Shown: positions 1-10,813 of the stretch, piece by piece
Numbering within the stretch: the first letter of the stretch is position 1
Layout of the letters: every line of letters begins with the position of its first letter
Assembly: GCA_011763485.2 (NCBI GenBank)
Contig: JAANSK020175549.1
Location: 1 to 24,992 of the forward strand
DNA length: 24,992 nucleotides
Reading direction: 5' to 3'
From: Isoetes engelmannii
Lineage: Eukaryota > Streptophyta > Lycopodiopsida > Isoetales > Isoetaceae
Translations under genes and position numbers: made by a program
The notes under the pieces: generated by a model
Told to the model about the DNA's origin: nothing
Databases searched by the model: none
The model's input: only the letters and a program-made list of their open reading frames with translations

Positions 1-214
1 TTGGCTATGGCTATTGTAAACTATCAAACTTAGATTAGCATCATCTTATATTAATCTCCTCCAATCATAGATAACCAGTCATAGAGTAGCTAATTCTATG
101 GTGCACAATGATTGGCGTGACAGTTAGAGTAGCTAATTCTAATGGCCATGGCCTTATAAAGTCTGGACTTTATCATAACATTCTAACATATAGAATGTAT
201 TTGTAACAACACCA
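1..214. other. Unassigned left edge with a short direct repeat
   Basis: No gene is visible. A 17-bp sequence beginning TAGAGTAGC occurs at 82-98 and again at 125-141, a 43-bp period. The segment lies just upstream of the recognisable LINE coding sequence. It could be the remains of the LINE 5' part or the DNA into which the truncated LINE inserted. Confidence 0.4.
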
Positions 215-2512
215 ACAACAAATGTTCTGTCTCTTGGATAATCACCCCAAAACATTCTGGAGAAGGGTACTGAGCAAGCCTCTCCAACCTACAGGGAATA
301 TCACCCACTGGCAATGGCTTTATGACCCACTGGGGGGTCGGGCAGCAATATCCCCCACAGATTGGCCTAGTGCTAGTCATTACAGAGGGAGATGTTATAA
401 TGGGCCTGCAGCGCCTCGCTAATGGGAAGGCATCAAATTTAAATGGCATTGGCATGCAAGCAGAGCTTCTCAAATGGTCTGAGGATCCAATGGTACCTGT
501 CCTAACGACATTATTTAATAGAGCACTGTAAGAAGGCTCCTCCACCCCCTTCCCCAATGGACTGCTAGCGAAGTTGTTCCCATATATAAGGCAGGTGACC
601 CTCACTGCCCAGCCAACTATTGCATGATCATGGTCAGCTCCCTCTTTGCAACATTATTGGTTGGCAACTTGGAGCAACGGTTGATGATATCGGTAGAGGA
701 TGAAGAAATGCGTGTTCTTACATAGGCCGATTTTTGGCCCAAACACTCCACCATTGATCATATCTTCACTCTTAGAACCCTGATTGAAGATAGCAGGAAC
801 AATCGACAAGAATTGTATTGTTGCTCTATGGATTTCGCAAAAGCTTTTGACATTGTGCCTAGGGAGAAGTTGTGGGACAGATTGAGGTAGCTGGGGATCT
901 TTGTTGACTTGCAAAATGCAATATACAGATTATATGAGACATGATCAGGCCATCTGACATCATCGAGACAGCCTGTCATTAGTAGTATAATTGGAGTGCA
1001 CTAGGGTTGCACCCTCTCCCCGACACTCTTTGGCCTATACATTGATCAGTTCAAAGGTTGGCTTGCTGAACGGAGAGGCGCCGGGTGCTCAGCACATGCA
1101 TCACATAGTTCGGCAACTCATATACGTTGACGACGTAGACATCTCGGCCCACACTCCAAAAGACATGCAATGTCACCTGGATGCTCTACACACTTTCTGT
1201 CAGTTCACTAGCATACGGGTTAAGTTGACGAAAACTAGAGTGCTGCTAGTTTCATCCTCCCGTCAGCCAAGGCCTCCCTCTCTTACTTACCAGGGACATA
1301 ATGTGGAGGTAGCTCCAACCTACAAATATTTGGGAATTGAGTTTTCTACTACTATGCACTGGGACGCTTCCTTCAGGATACGCGTCACAACAGGTTCGAA
1401 AGCATTATATGCCGTGCAGAACAATAGTCACAAAGCAAAGTTGTATGCCTGGGGTCATCAGGCACACCTATTCAAGGCCTTAGTTGAGCTGGCCCTGTTG
1501 TATGGGGTGGAGGTGTGAGGTTCCTGTGATATCCTTCGCCACTTTAGAATGATCTAGAACAGGTAAATAAGGCCTTCTTAGCACGAGCACTTAGGGTGAA
1601 GTCCACAGTTCCATATCAGATCCTGATGCAAGAGACAGGTTTCTTATCCCTTTGGAGGGCCACACTGGACCGCCATATTATTTACTAGTAGAAGGTCATT
1701 GCTATGGGGGATGTCCGTTTGCCCAATCTTGCTTTAGCTATAGCAATGGGCCCACAACGCCTCAAAGCCTGCTGGAAGGACAAGCAAGCTCAATGGTTCT
1801 CCCGATGGAATATACAGACACAGAGGTGCGTGCTTGTATGCACGAAGAAGGAGTACGATGAATTGAGATAATACTTTGATAATTGCTTCCTTAGCAAACT
1901 ATGGGATGCAGATGCGTTGGCACACGTCAAGCTGGCACACTATCGGCAGCAGGTCAATCCCATGCTCATCGAAGCCCACAACACTATATGCATACTCATT
2001 TGCCTATGAAGAGGCATAGGCTGATAGCTTCCGTCCGAAGGGTGCACATCGCCTCCGCATTGAGACAGGTTGATGGGCCCAGGAGGCACGCGAGGACATG
2101 ATCTGTCAGTGTTGTTAACAAGGAGCCATTGAGCATGAATGTCATGCACCTCAGACCTGTCTAGCATTCGATCATATCCGAACACGATATGGTCAGTTAG
2201 TTGTGTCTGACCAGCCATTGCATGAGCTATTGAACACGGCCACTGTGGGCTTGCTGGGCTCATATCTTCAAGAGGTCATGGATACACGGACTCAGTTGTG
2301 TCCACCAATGCAGTATTGAATGGCACTAATATATTATTGTATAGTATGCCAGCATACTTATTACTGCCAAGGTTTTCCCTCGAAAACCCTTCGGGGCGAG
2401 GGTTTTTTAATCCCGACAGTAATCGGCTTACTGCTCTCTTTGTTCAGGTCCCATAGGCCAATTGGTCCCCGTGGCCGATAAAAAATCTATTTTATTCTAT
2501 TCTATTCTTATC
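215..2512 (+). mobile_element. Decayed 5'-truncated LINE (L1-like non-LTR retrotransposon), ORF2 remnant
   Basis: Translation in shifting + frames gives a LINE reverse transcriptase. Near 440 there is a GKAS..NGIG segment (the usual GK.PG.DG motif). Near 560-640 comes VVPIYKAGDP..ANY. RT motif A, MDFAKAFDIVPREKLW, has its first Asp codon at 831. GCTLSPTLFGLYID follows near 1005. The catalytic YxDD box is YVDD at 1123-1134, where YADD is usual. The thumb-like part includes YKYLGIEF near 1320, then LARALRVKSTVPYQI near 1590. A Cys-rich C-terminal part (CQCC, then EHEC and CLAFDHIR, near 2105-2180) looks like the zinc-binding tail of this kind of ORF2. Several stops and frameshifts make it non-functional. 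No endonuclease domain or ORF1 is present, so it is 5'-truncated. It ends in a (TTCTA)n-like tail at about 2485-2512. Confidence 0.85.
2371..2410 (+). other. Stem-loop in the LINE 3' untranslated region
   Basis: CCCTCG at 2377-2382 pairs with CGAGGG at 2397-2402 around a 14-nt loop, about 80 nt before the LINE tail. LINE 3' regions often carry a hairpin recognised by the element's reverse transcriptase. That role is inferred here, not shown. Confidence 0.4.
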
Positions 2513-3070
2513 CTTTTGCTACTTTAAAGAGTTCCTTGATGGTGTTTTTTATGCAATGTATATATACTGATATATGTAAGCTTCTCAATGATATATGCAA
2601 CTTCCCAATGAAAACTTAGATAACATGTTATGCTATACATAGGGTGTAGGCTAAATATGTTAGATAAAAGTACACGTTAACATATTACTAAAAATTGAAT
2701 TTGGACATAACAGAATGTGCATTTAGCAGTGGTTTTATATTGACAATCCTCATGCCGAAGACCAATAGACAATATTTCAACAAAGATATTTGTCCACTTT
2801 TTCAACGATCGTTCAATACATGTTTCTGTCAAATGCTGCATATACGTGCATATACGAACGACAATAAAACAAAACCCAAGAAAAGCCCAACGACGTTGGA
2901 TACTTTTGTAGTAATGCTCAACTGCTTAGTTGTTTGAGATGGTTGTGGGAAGCAACTTCCATGTTCTATTTGTCCACAAAAGATAATATACATCTCACTT
3001 ACTCTCGGCATTGACTCAACCATCTCTATGTTGGCTATTTTACCAATTTTAATTACAATTGAGAATGTCA
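2513..3070. other. A/T-rich stretch with no gene seen
   Basis: Only short open frames (up to about 80 codons) lacking any recognisable motif occur on either strand. The segment separates the LINE tail from the Helitron 3' end. The base at 3070 is A, which fits insertion of the minus-oriented Helitron between A and T of host DNA. Confidence 0.5.
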
Positions 3071-3100
3071 CTAGTAAATGTGTGCCCGGCGTTGCCAGGC
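3071..3100 (-). other. Helitron 3' terminus: hairpin plus CTAG
   Basis: Read on the minus strand, GCCTGGC-AAC-GCCGGGC (3100-3084) forms a 7-bp stem (one G-T wobble) with a 3-nt loop. A 9-nt spacer follows, then CTAG (3074-3071), and the next base is T. A subterminal GC-rich hairpin about 10 nt before CTRR, with insertion between A and T, is the defining 3' end of Helitrons. This fixes the outer border of the left copy. Confidence 0.85.
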
Positions 3101-3483
3101 TAACATCCTCGCTTGTGTATTTTTACTTGTCCATTAAGATCTGTATATAAGTGCAACTTCTAAGGACATCTCAGTTTGATGATAGCAAGAATGGATATGA
3201 TTTGCTTATGTAAATATTTTTGTTTGTTAAATTTTGTAATGACAGTATCATCAATGTATTGACTTCGCACTTAAACGCCTCATCTTGGTACAGAACACAT
3301 TGCTTTTTAAGTAAAGTGGAGGCAATTATGTTTACCTGCGGTGCAAAAAATTCGGGAAAGACATGCCTAAAACTTATACTCAAGGTGTCATGTTTAGTAG
3401 TAAAAAACATCAACAAAAGTTACGTTCATATATGCAATAAAGTAAGTCAGGTTCCTGTTTCATTGACGTACATTAGTTTATGA
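3101..3483 (-). other. Helitron 3' non-coding part present only in the left copy
   Basis: This stretch lies between the 3' hairpin and the outer edge of the inverted repeat (3492). I found no counterpart after 19941. It contains only short frames on both strands and no motif I recognise. Confidence 0.5.
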
Positions 3484-4192
3484 TCAAACTCTAAATACGC
3501 ATCTCCACATGGCGCACATCACCAAGGGCCTAATGTTAAACTTTTTTGGATGCTCCCATGATATCTTCGCTTCTCCTACAAATAACATCTTAGTCAGTGT
3601 AAAAGTGAAATCCACGTCCAAGTTATTGATTTGAACTGGCCATTGTCTCACGACTATCAACCACGTGAGAAAACTCTTTCGAAGATAGGCTCGTACAATG
3701 GAATCAGATACTGCCTCAGCACGCCGCGATTTGTACACCCTAAAATGCACTCCATTACATGTTCCAACACATGTGAGTTCTCTCACCCGTAAATGTCAAT
3801 TCGCTAGTGCACCGTGTCATTTGTCATCTGATAGAAGAAACAAACAATTGGAAGTTAGTCAGAAGCACTGCATTAACCAATAGACAGATACATATACTCC
3901 ATCCTCCACCTACCTCTCTCGCAGCACATCCACGGCAAATAGGAAGTCCAACTTGACAGCTTCATCGGTGCAAAATATTTCTTTGACCTTTGCTACGAGC
4001 TCCTCAATTTCCACTCTTGCTACCACATGCACATGAGCATGGTATTTTTGTTCCCAATGATACTATGACCCAAGAGCACGTATGACAAAAGTGACGTTGG
4101 TGACGCGATACTTCTTGTCACCCTTCAAGCATTTTGACGACATGGTGACCAAAGACATACCATGGGACCAAAATACACACCATCTACATGCA
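3484..4192 (-). pseudogene. Unrecognised 3' accessory module of the Helitron, left copy
   Basis: Two open stretches are seen. One, near 4160-3913, includes KGDKKYRVTNVTFVIRALGS and, after a stop, VARVEIEELVAKVKEIF. The other is a 100-codon frame at 3786-3484 that includes FRVYKSRRAEAVSDSIVRAY and INNLDVDFTF. Between them lies an intron-like segment, 3913-3838 (76 nt). It has a GTAGGT donor, a CTGACTAAC branch-site match at 3872-3864, a pyrimidine-rich tract and a CAG acceptor. The right arm holds the same arrangement. I do not recognise the protein. Plant Helitrons can carry an RPA-like gene or captured host-gene pieces downstream of the helicase; nothing here looks clearly like an OB fold, so a captured fragment seems likelier. 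Stops and frame changes make it a pseudogene. Confidence 0.45.
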
Positions 4193-4842
4193 CGGCGAAG
4201 TAAGTAAATAGGACAAAAACAAAAGAAAGTAGAACAAATCAATGCCAACAAAGAAAAATTAGAAGTATAGATTTTAAGTTTTAGACTCACACTTAAAGGA
4301 TTGTATATCTTGATTTGTCAACATTGCAGGAGCATCTCCATCCTTTGGCAGAATGAATACCTTTATGCCTTGGATTCTTTGAGCTCTCAAGAGTGTGACA
4401 TAGAGTTGAATGTGACTAAATACTAAATTTGGCAAATACAAACCACCCATTTTCATTGTTTGCCCCTAGAATTTATTGATTGTCATACCAAAAGCTGGTC
4501 GCAGTGAAAATTGCATAAGCTCAAATTGAAATAGAAGTTCTGCATTATTAGGCACCAGGGGAATTCGAAATATGAACACTCTACTTCCAATATTCTTTCT
4601 AGTGACAATCTCAGCATCTATAGCACATCTTCCCAATGCAAGTATAATAAGGCGAGTGCCATTGTAGAGCTCCTTACGGGTAGAAACAGACCTCAGCAAC
4701 ATTATAATCATGCCAACCTTCAATATCAATTGATGTGGAGGCATCCCACTCGGAGTTTGCGCATTCAGAAATTCTCTAGGATAAACCCCCGCGTTATTTT
4801 CATTAACAGCTCGATCAGCACTGTAATAATCCTCGGGTGTAG

Positions 4843-5110
4843 CATGCAACCACTCTGTCATTCACTTGTTTACTTCGTCTATATCCTCATTTAGTGGCGT
4901 AAGGATTGCCCTTTCCATCCAATAGAACACACATGCAACCACTCTGTCATTCACTTGTTTACTTCGTCTATATCCTCATTTAGTGGCGTAAAGGATTGCC
5001 CTTTCCACCCAATAGAACACACATGCAACCATTCTATCATTCACTTGTTTACTTCGTCTATATCCTCATTTAGTGGCGTAAGGATTGCCCTTAACACCCA
5101 ATAGAACACA
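4843..5110. repeat. 89-90 bp tandem triplication inside the left helicase gene
   Basis: Three near-identical units start at 4843, 4932 and 5022, each beginning CATGCAACCA/T and ending at CAATAGAACACA. Read on the minus strand the unit encodes the VYWVE.AIL.P.NEDIDEVNK part of the helicase. The right copy has this segment once (about 18420-18510). The triplication therefore arose in the left copy after the two arms separated. Confidence 0.9.
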
Positions 5111-8100
5111 CTTTTAATTTTTGAAAATATTAGGGAATGTCAGGGCTAGCAAGTCATTTAAGTCCTGCGACTTGACACAATCTCTTCTGGAAGACATATT
5201 ACATTTGATCCAATGTTAGGGAATGTGGTTTGGAGATAGTCAGCAAATGTCTTTTGCTCTTCGGCATCTCTTCCCACATTGTTCGTTACTCGCATATTTG
5301 TGTTAAGTTATGTTCATCGACATGATCCTATATGTAAGAGTGCTTCAAGGAAGCTTGCACAATTTAGGATCAATTTCCTTGTGAAACCACAAGTGGAACC
5401 TGGCAAAAATCTCCTCCTAAAACAACAATGAGTCCCCCCCGAATAATTTATCACACGACATCACGTCGCGAAGCGTTTTGTCCAGTGCTTCATAAACAAG
5501 TTTATGTATCATTGGGGCCTTATCCTATATAATCATGCGAGTCGCTCTTATCAATTTTGCCAACTCGAACTGCTTGGGAATACTGCAAGTTGATGTCTCA
5601 TCTACGTTTATTGGTATCTTGAACCTTGAATGTGCAGTGCGACCACCCTTCAATAAGGTGGATGCAATTCCTGAAGAAGCAACAGCAAGTGCAATGGTAA
5701 CTTTGCCGAGAAGTCGTTAAGAAGGAAACTCTTTCCCGAGCCACCTGCACCCTGAACAAGAAAAACCTTTCCTTTTTTCAATAACACATGCTCATCAATC
5801 ACACCATCAAAGATAACACGTTTGTCATTATATAAGTGGTCCACATCTTCTTACACCTCTGCCATGTCTTCTTGAAACACCTCATTCCAAAATATCATAT
5901 ATGGATCTATTGCACGCTCGAGAAGAACGAACTCAAATTCCCTCAAAGATCGTCCGGCAGAGTTCATATGGTCTTCAATGTCTAGAAGTGCCATGTCAAA
6001 AAACTGATCACACACTTGCACACTTTGGTCCTCTGCAACCCTTCGTGCCTCATGCAAGAAGTTATCGACCATTTTGACATCTTCCCATAGTTGTAGCGGG
6101 TTTGATGGTTCGCATTTAGAAGGATCATAACATGAATGCATGCTTCTTTATATGTTGCACACAACTCCCCATCGAAAGAGCGTAAATCTTCAAAACTAAT
6201 TACACCTGTCACGCGGGTCAATAAGAGTCGTAGATAGTATCGCTCTTCTTCTGAAGGATTGACAAAGTACATGCGTCCAATAGCTCTGATTTACGGATCG
6301 AACCTGCCATTTCCTACTGGGTTTATCATAGGTAAACTTCTTAGGAAAATCATGTTAGAGCAATTGAGTAGCCTCTCTATCTCCAGATGCATTCATTTCA
6401 AAAAATGCTGTCAACATTGTCCCATTATTCTTGCTTCTTATAGTGACCACGTTCATACCTTCTCGATAATATACATCTTGTTGCATTGGAGATGCACAAC
6501 CAATCTAGTGACATGAGGAAACTACTGTTGTATTTTATATGACAGAATTCTCCATGCCGCCTCAGAAGTTGAGAAGTAGCGTGCGTTCAAGAATTGCTCA
6601 ACCTCGTCATGGTTTTTGGTGGGTGCCCTGCTAGTTGATGCACCATCACTTGCTGCTTCTAAGTTCACATTGATCATATACGGCCCCTTGTAAACATACT
6701 TGTACAAATATTTAACGGCCTCAACAGCAGCACACACCTCACCATTGATATGGCACTTGAAATACGATGTTAGCCATGGATTATGATTTATATCACCTTT
6801 TTTCACTTTCTGGCCATCGTCCCTTCTTTGGTATAATAGGTATCCGTCAACAACCGCCGTCTTATCTAAAATTGCACGTGAGTAACACTTTGTACATTTA
6901 CCATCCTGCATACACGGAATATTCTGATATCCAGCACCACACGGCCCATGCATCATATTACGGGTAGGATATGCATCATTGTCTGGTATTTCAGCACAAA
7001 TGATTTGATCAATCTCTTCTACAGTGAAGGGCTTATTGGCCTGATCCAACATAGTCAACAAAATGTACATGAGGCAAGCCTCTTTTCTGGAACTCAATAA
7101 CATAGACTTTTGTGATTATGCGGCCGAATATACCATGCTTATAGTTATAAGATCTACCAGCTCCTTTACTTTCATATGGAATACTTTAGCCACCAACTCT
7201 GTTCGATCACTTGGCGATTAGCCATATAATAACTCCCTCCTAATCTCTTCCCAGTTTGTAACTTTACGGCCAATAAAACCTGCATCATCTCCTTCAAAGT
7301 CCATAATACCCTGCAACATATTTTTTCGAATGGTGTGTTGATTCAACACAACGAATTGTAGCCTTTCTTGTTCCATCTTAGCAAACATATCACATATGTA
7401 TTCTTGAAACAACCGGCCAGTCATATGAGGGAGACATGCATGTCCACGATGCATGAACAGATGATATTTGTAGTACTACATAATAGTTACTTCCTTTGCA
7501 TCACTCTGTCCACGAGGTATTTTAAAATGCCATCCATCTGTGACGTAGGGAAGAAGTGACAAAGTGCAATGGATCCGCCATCCTTAGAGTGTATAATAAT
7601 GTTCCTCTGACCATCTTCGGGATTATCATCAATTGGCATTAAGACAGCCACCTCATGAGCAGGTTGAGGAGCATTATATTGCCTCCTCACATGATTTTGT
7701 GCGTTGCAAGAAGATATACGCAAACGGATATCCTTGGTTGGACGAATAAGCATAATCTGTTCCGCACTGGATTGAGCTCGGTCATAAGGGCCTGCAATGG
7801 CACCACTATTTCTTGCCTCAGTTCATCAAAAATTGACATCATACGTTCAACTTTCATGTCATCACGATCCATGATGTATATCTGTGAAAACTTTGCATGC
7901 TCTTGATGCCGCTGTGGTGGCAATAGTGTTCCCATCTTATGGCACATGCGGCCATTGACCCTAAAAGTATAGGCACCTCCAATAATGTCAGCTAAACGTT
8001 CCCATCAACACATGCCTGGCAAATCTTTTTAGCTGGAAGCTCTTTTATCCATTGCATAGCCCCACAATACAAACATCTATAATCCATGTTACCAAGGTCA

Positions 8101-8660
8101 TGAGATGGAGGTAACTTTTATGTCCATGCTATCTTATTGAAGCTATCTCTGCCATCTAGTTTTAAAGCTCGCGAGCCCTTGCCTTTGCTCTACACTGCAC
8201 ACGTCTCTTTCTCTCTGAGTTTGTTTCACCTGCAAGAGTATCATATGAACCAACATTTGGTGTCATTTGTTTAGACATTGTCATGAGCCCTGTTTGGATG
8301 TCAGCATTTTCTACTATTTCATGGGGTCCTTCTGCCACAACTTCTTGGTTTTCTGCATGAAAATCGTATTGTGAAGCTATCACATGACCATCAACATTCT
8401 GATGGTCAACTGCAATTGTTGTTGGAATGGACGACTGACCAACATCATTGTCATATACTAACTTCAAAGATGTATGCTTTGTCTTCCTTCTGCGTTACCA
8501 GTGTTTCCTCCTTTGAGAATCATTCTCCATTTCAGGCACCTGATAAGAGGGGTTAGATGCCACCATATGTGGCGTTTGTTGAGGGACATTCTAATGAGCT
8601 CTATAGGAAGTTGTAAGTAATCCCTTTATCATTCATACACGCCGCTTGTAAGGATCTGAA

Positions 8661-8929
8661 GGGCATAAGTATGTTACGATATACCTTAAAAGTATTATTT
8701 AGGTAGCATAAAACTACCTAAAAAAGTACCCAACACTGGGTACTGGGTACTTGTTTAATATCGCAATAACTAATACGTGTTGAATTGGATGCATTCATTT
8801 TAACCTCCAATAATGTTGTTTTGAATTAGTTTTGATTAAAAGAACAAAGAAATAATACCCAATCCTGAAGTACCTAGTGTAGGAACTTTGGTAGATTCCA
8901 AAAGTGGACACCCGTAGTATGCTTATGCC
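8661..8929. mobile_element. 269-bp MITE-like element inserted in the left Helitron
   Basis: The ends are inverted repeats that fit GGCATAAGYATRYTACG (8662-8678 and the reverse complement of 8913-8929). They are flanked by CTGAA (8656-8660) and TTGAA (8930-8934), a probable 4-5 bp target duplication with one change. The right arm has the uninterrupted sequence ATTTGAACTT, read on the opposite strand near 14455-14475, which is the empty site. There is no coding capacity, so it is a non-autonomous DNA transposon. The superfamily is unclear, since the target size does not match an obvious plant family. It interrupts the N-terminal repeat region of the Rep-helicase gene. Confidence 0.8.
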
Positions 8930-10372
8930 TTGAACTTATTAGTTGTTTCAACATTCTGACATCCTTTTGCACTTGGTAGACCCCTAGATAAGTGATCAAA
9001 ATTTGCCGAACCTTCTTCATCATGAACATTATTACATTGTAACCTCAATGCTCTACTCTTTGCCATGCATTTGCACCTCATACGTTTCTTTCTTTGACTG
9101 TGGGTTTCATTTTCAGGTGTCTTGTAAGAGGGATTACTCACCACCACAGGAGGTGTTCTTTGACGGGACCTTCTAGTGGGCCTCATTTGAGGTGTTGTGC
9201 TAAACCCATACACGTTCATGTCCATAGACTGGCACATCATCACCTAATTATTTGGCTGCTCTACTTCGGTTCCCTCTGTTTTGAAAAATAATTGGACTCT
9301 ACTGTCATCAATGTCTGATGTGATGAAACGCAGAACTGATGCACCCCTCCTATGTCCAAGAGACCCTTCCACTACCGAGTCACTTAATGCATTTGAACCT
9401 TCTTCAACCATGGCTAAACGCCTCTTCTTATCAGCTCTGCTTTCATTCTCGGGCATCATATATCCGGGGTTGTTGGCCACAACAGGTGGCATTTGTTTGT
9501 GAGATCACCCCCTAGGAGTCCTTGGTACAACGTGTGAGCTCTACGTAGATTGCAGTAATATCGCATGATCACCTATTTGTCCATGTAATGTGGGAAATAA
9601 TTGCATCCTAATATCATTTACTTCTGACGTGATAAGATGTGAATCTTTCTTATGTGCAGTAGTTCCTTCCACAACCATATCATTCAAATGGTGGCACGTT
9701 GTCGGTAGCTTATCTACTTGACCAGACAGGCAATGCATTGGCTTTGGCGTGACTGTCTCTCCAATTGCCAGTGCATTGGATGATTGGCCAACATAAACTA
9801 TCTCTCTAGCATTTACATCATATTCTAACCTCAAGGCTTTAGCCTTTACAACACGTTTACATACCCAACGTCTATTCCTACCAGACCTGCTTTCATTCAA
9901 GGGCTTCATATATGAGGAGTTGTTGGCCACAACAGATGGCGTGTTTTTGTGAGATCTCCCCATCGGAGTCCCTGTATGTATAAACTTATATCCATTCAGG
10001 TTTTTTGCACCAAACTACCCATCTAATTTAGGTGTCTAAGCGATATCCACCACACTATATGCATGCACGTATAACCTAAAGTAGACTAGGACTCACCTCC
10101 GATGTAGCGAGATGTTCTTGTTCGATATGCAAATAAGTATGTCCTGTAAACACGAGAGCTCATTGTTTAAAATTCACACCATACATTAAAAACATAACTG
10201 AAATTTAAAGAATGGTCTAGTAAAGAATGCTTAAATGAGTCAAAGTTATGGACTGTTCAGGATTGTTTAGGAAACTACTTCAAAACATCGTTAAAACAAT
10301 ATACATATAAAAAAGAATATAGTCTTGATATTTAACAAAACCAATGGTCGTTTGTTATAAGAAACCCTAAAC

Positions 10373-10813
10373 TTATGACATGTCTAAACCATGTTGCATA
10401 AGGTATTGCACATACAACATCGTTTCCATAGCGTCTACAAATTTATGAAGTCTTACGTAGCTACGTCTACGAAAGTGTTTATCAAGTTGTTCGACAAAAT
10501 TCTCAAAATCTAACTCAACCTTAAATCCCGGACGTATCTCAACCCCAAGTGACTGTAGGATTTTGTACCATTCTTCATAAAAATTCATAACCCATATCAG
10601 TTGATCGATGTGGACTTGCATTGCCAAATTCCCACATGCAGAACTCTCTGCAATATCTTCCATTATACTTTTAAAATCCTCTTCTTCTACAAGCTATTAG
10701 AAATATGCATCACAATCATCATTAACTGGTAGTAACCAGTGTCCATCTCTAATGTGTTGTACTATAAATCTTAGATAAGAATCCCATGGAACATTCACAA
10801 CCACCATCTGCAT
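10373..10813 (-). pseudogene. Unknown Helitron ORF of about 146 codons, left copy
   Basis: The frame starts MQMVVVNVPWDSYLRFIVQH at 10813 and ends in LDMS plus stop at 10373. Two adjacent stop codons lie near codon 38. The downstream 96 codons (from IMEDIAESS) are open, including GVEIRPGFKVELDFENFVEQ. It sits between the Helitron 5' region and the Rep-helicase gene, in the same orientation. Over the 86 codons shared in frame with the right copy I count about 25 nucleotide differences, about 10 of them synonymous, which hints at past constraint. I recognise no domain. The acidic/aromatic composition and lack of a signal or membrane segment suggest a small soluble protein. It may be an element protein or a captured host fragment. 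Confidence 0.5.

Larger units (their letters stand above)
4274..9995 (-). pseudogene. Helitron Rep-helicase (RepHel), left copy, broken
   Basis: From the N-terminus (9995) it begins with repeats of the form PP.VA.NPSY..PENE....RKKR, the same family as in the right copy. The Rep part follows. Its HVH histidine pair survives in GLPHVH near 7060-7080, and its tyrosine motif survives as KYLYKYVYKG near 6710-6680. The Rep FFITMT motif is absent because that stretch is deleted. The helicase keeps the Walker A GAGGSGKS near 5740 and the C-terminal segments GMPPHQLILKVGMIIMLLR, FGMTINKF and GGLYLPNLVFSHIQLYV. The right copy retains several segments missing here (next to 15120-15240, 16030-16140 and 17290-17390). 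A 269-bp element sits at 8661-8929 and an 89-bp segment is triplicated at 4843-5110. Many frame breaks exclude function. Confidence 0.85.

Noticed and set aside
183-605. 140-codon minus-strand frame over the left LINE
   Set aside because: It is antisense to clear reverse transcriptase coding sequence and shows no motif of its own.
3484-3786. RPA-like single-strand binding gene, which many plant Helitrons carry
   Set aside because: No OB-fold pattern or zinc motif could be recognised in either arm; left as unrecognised.
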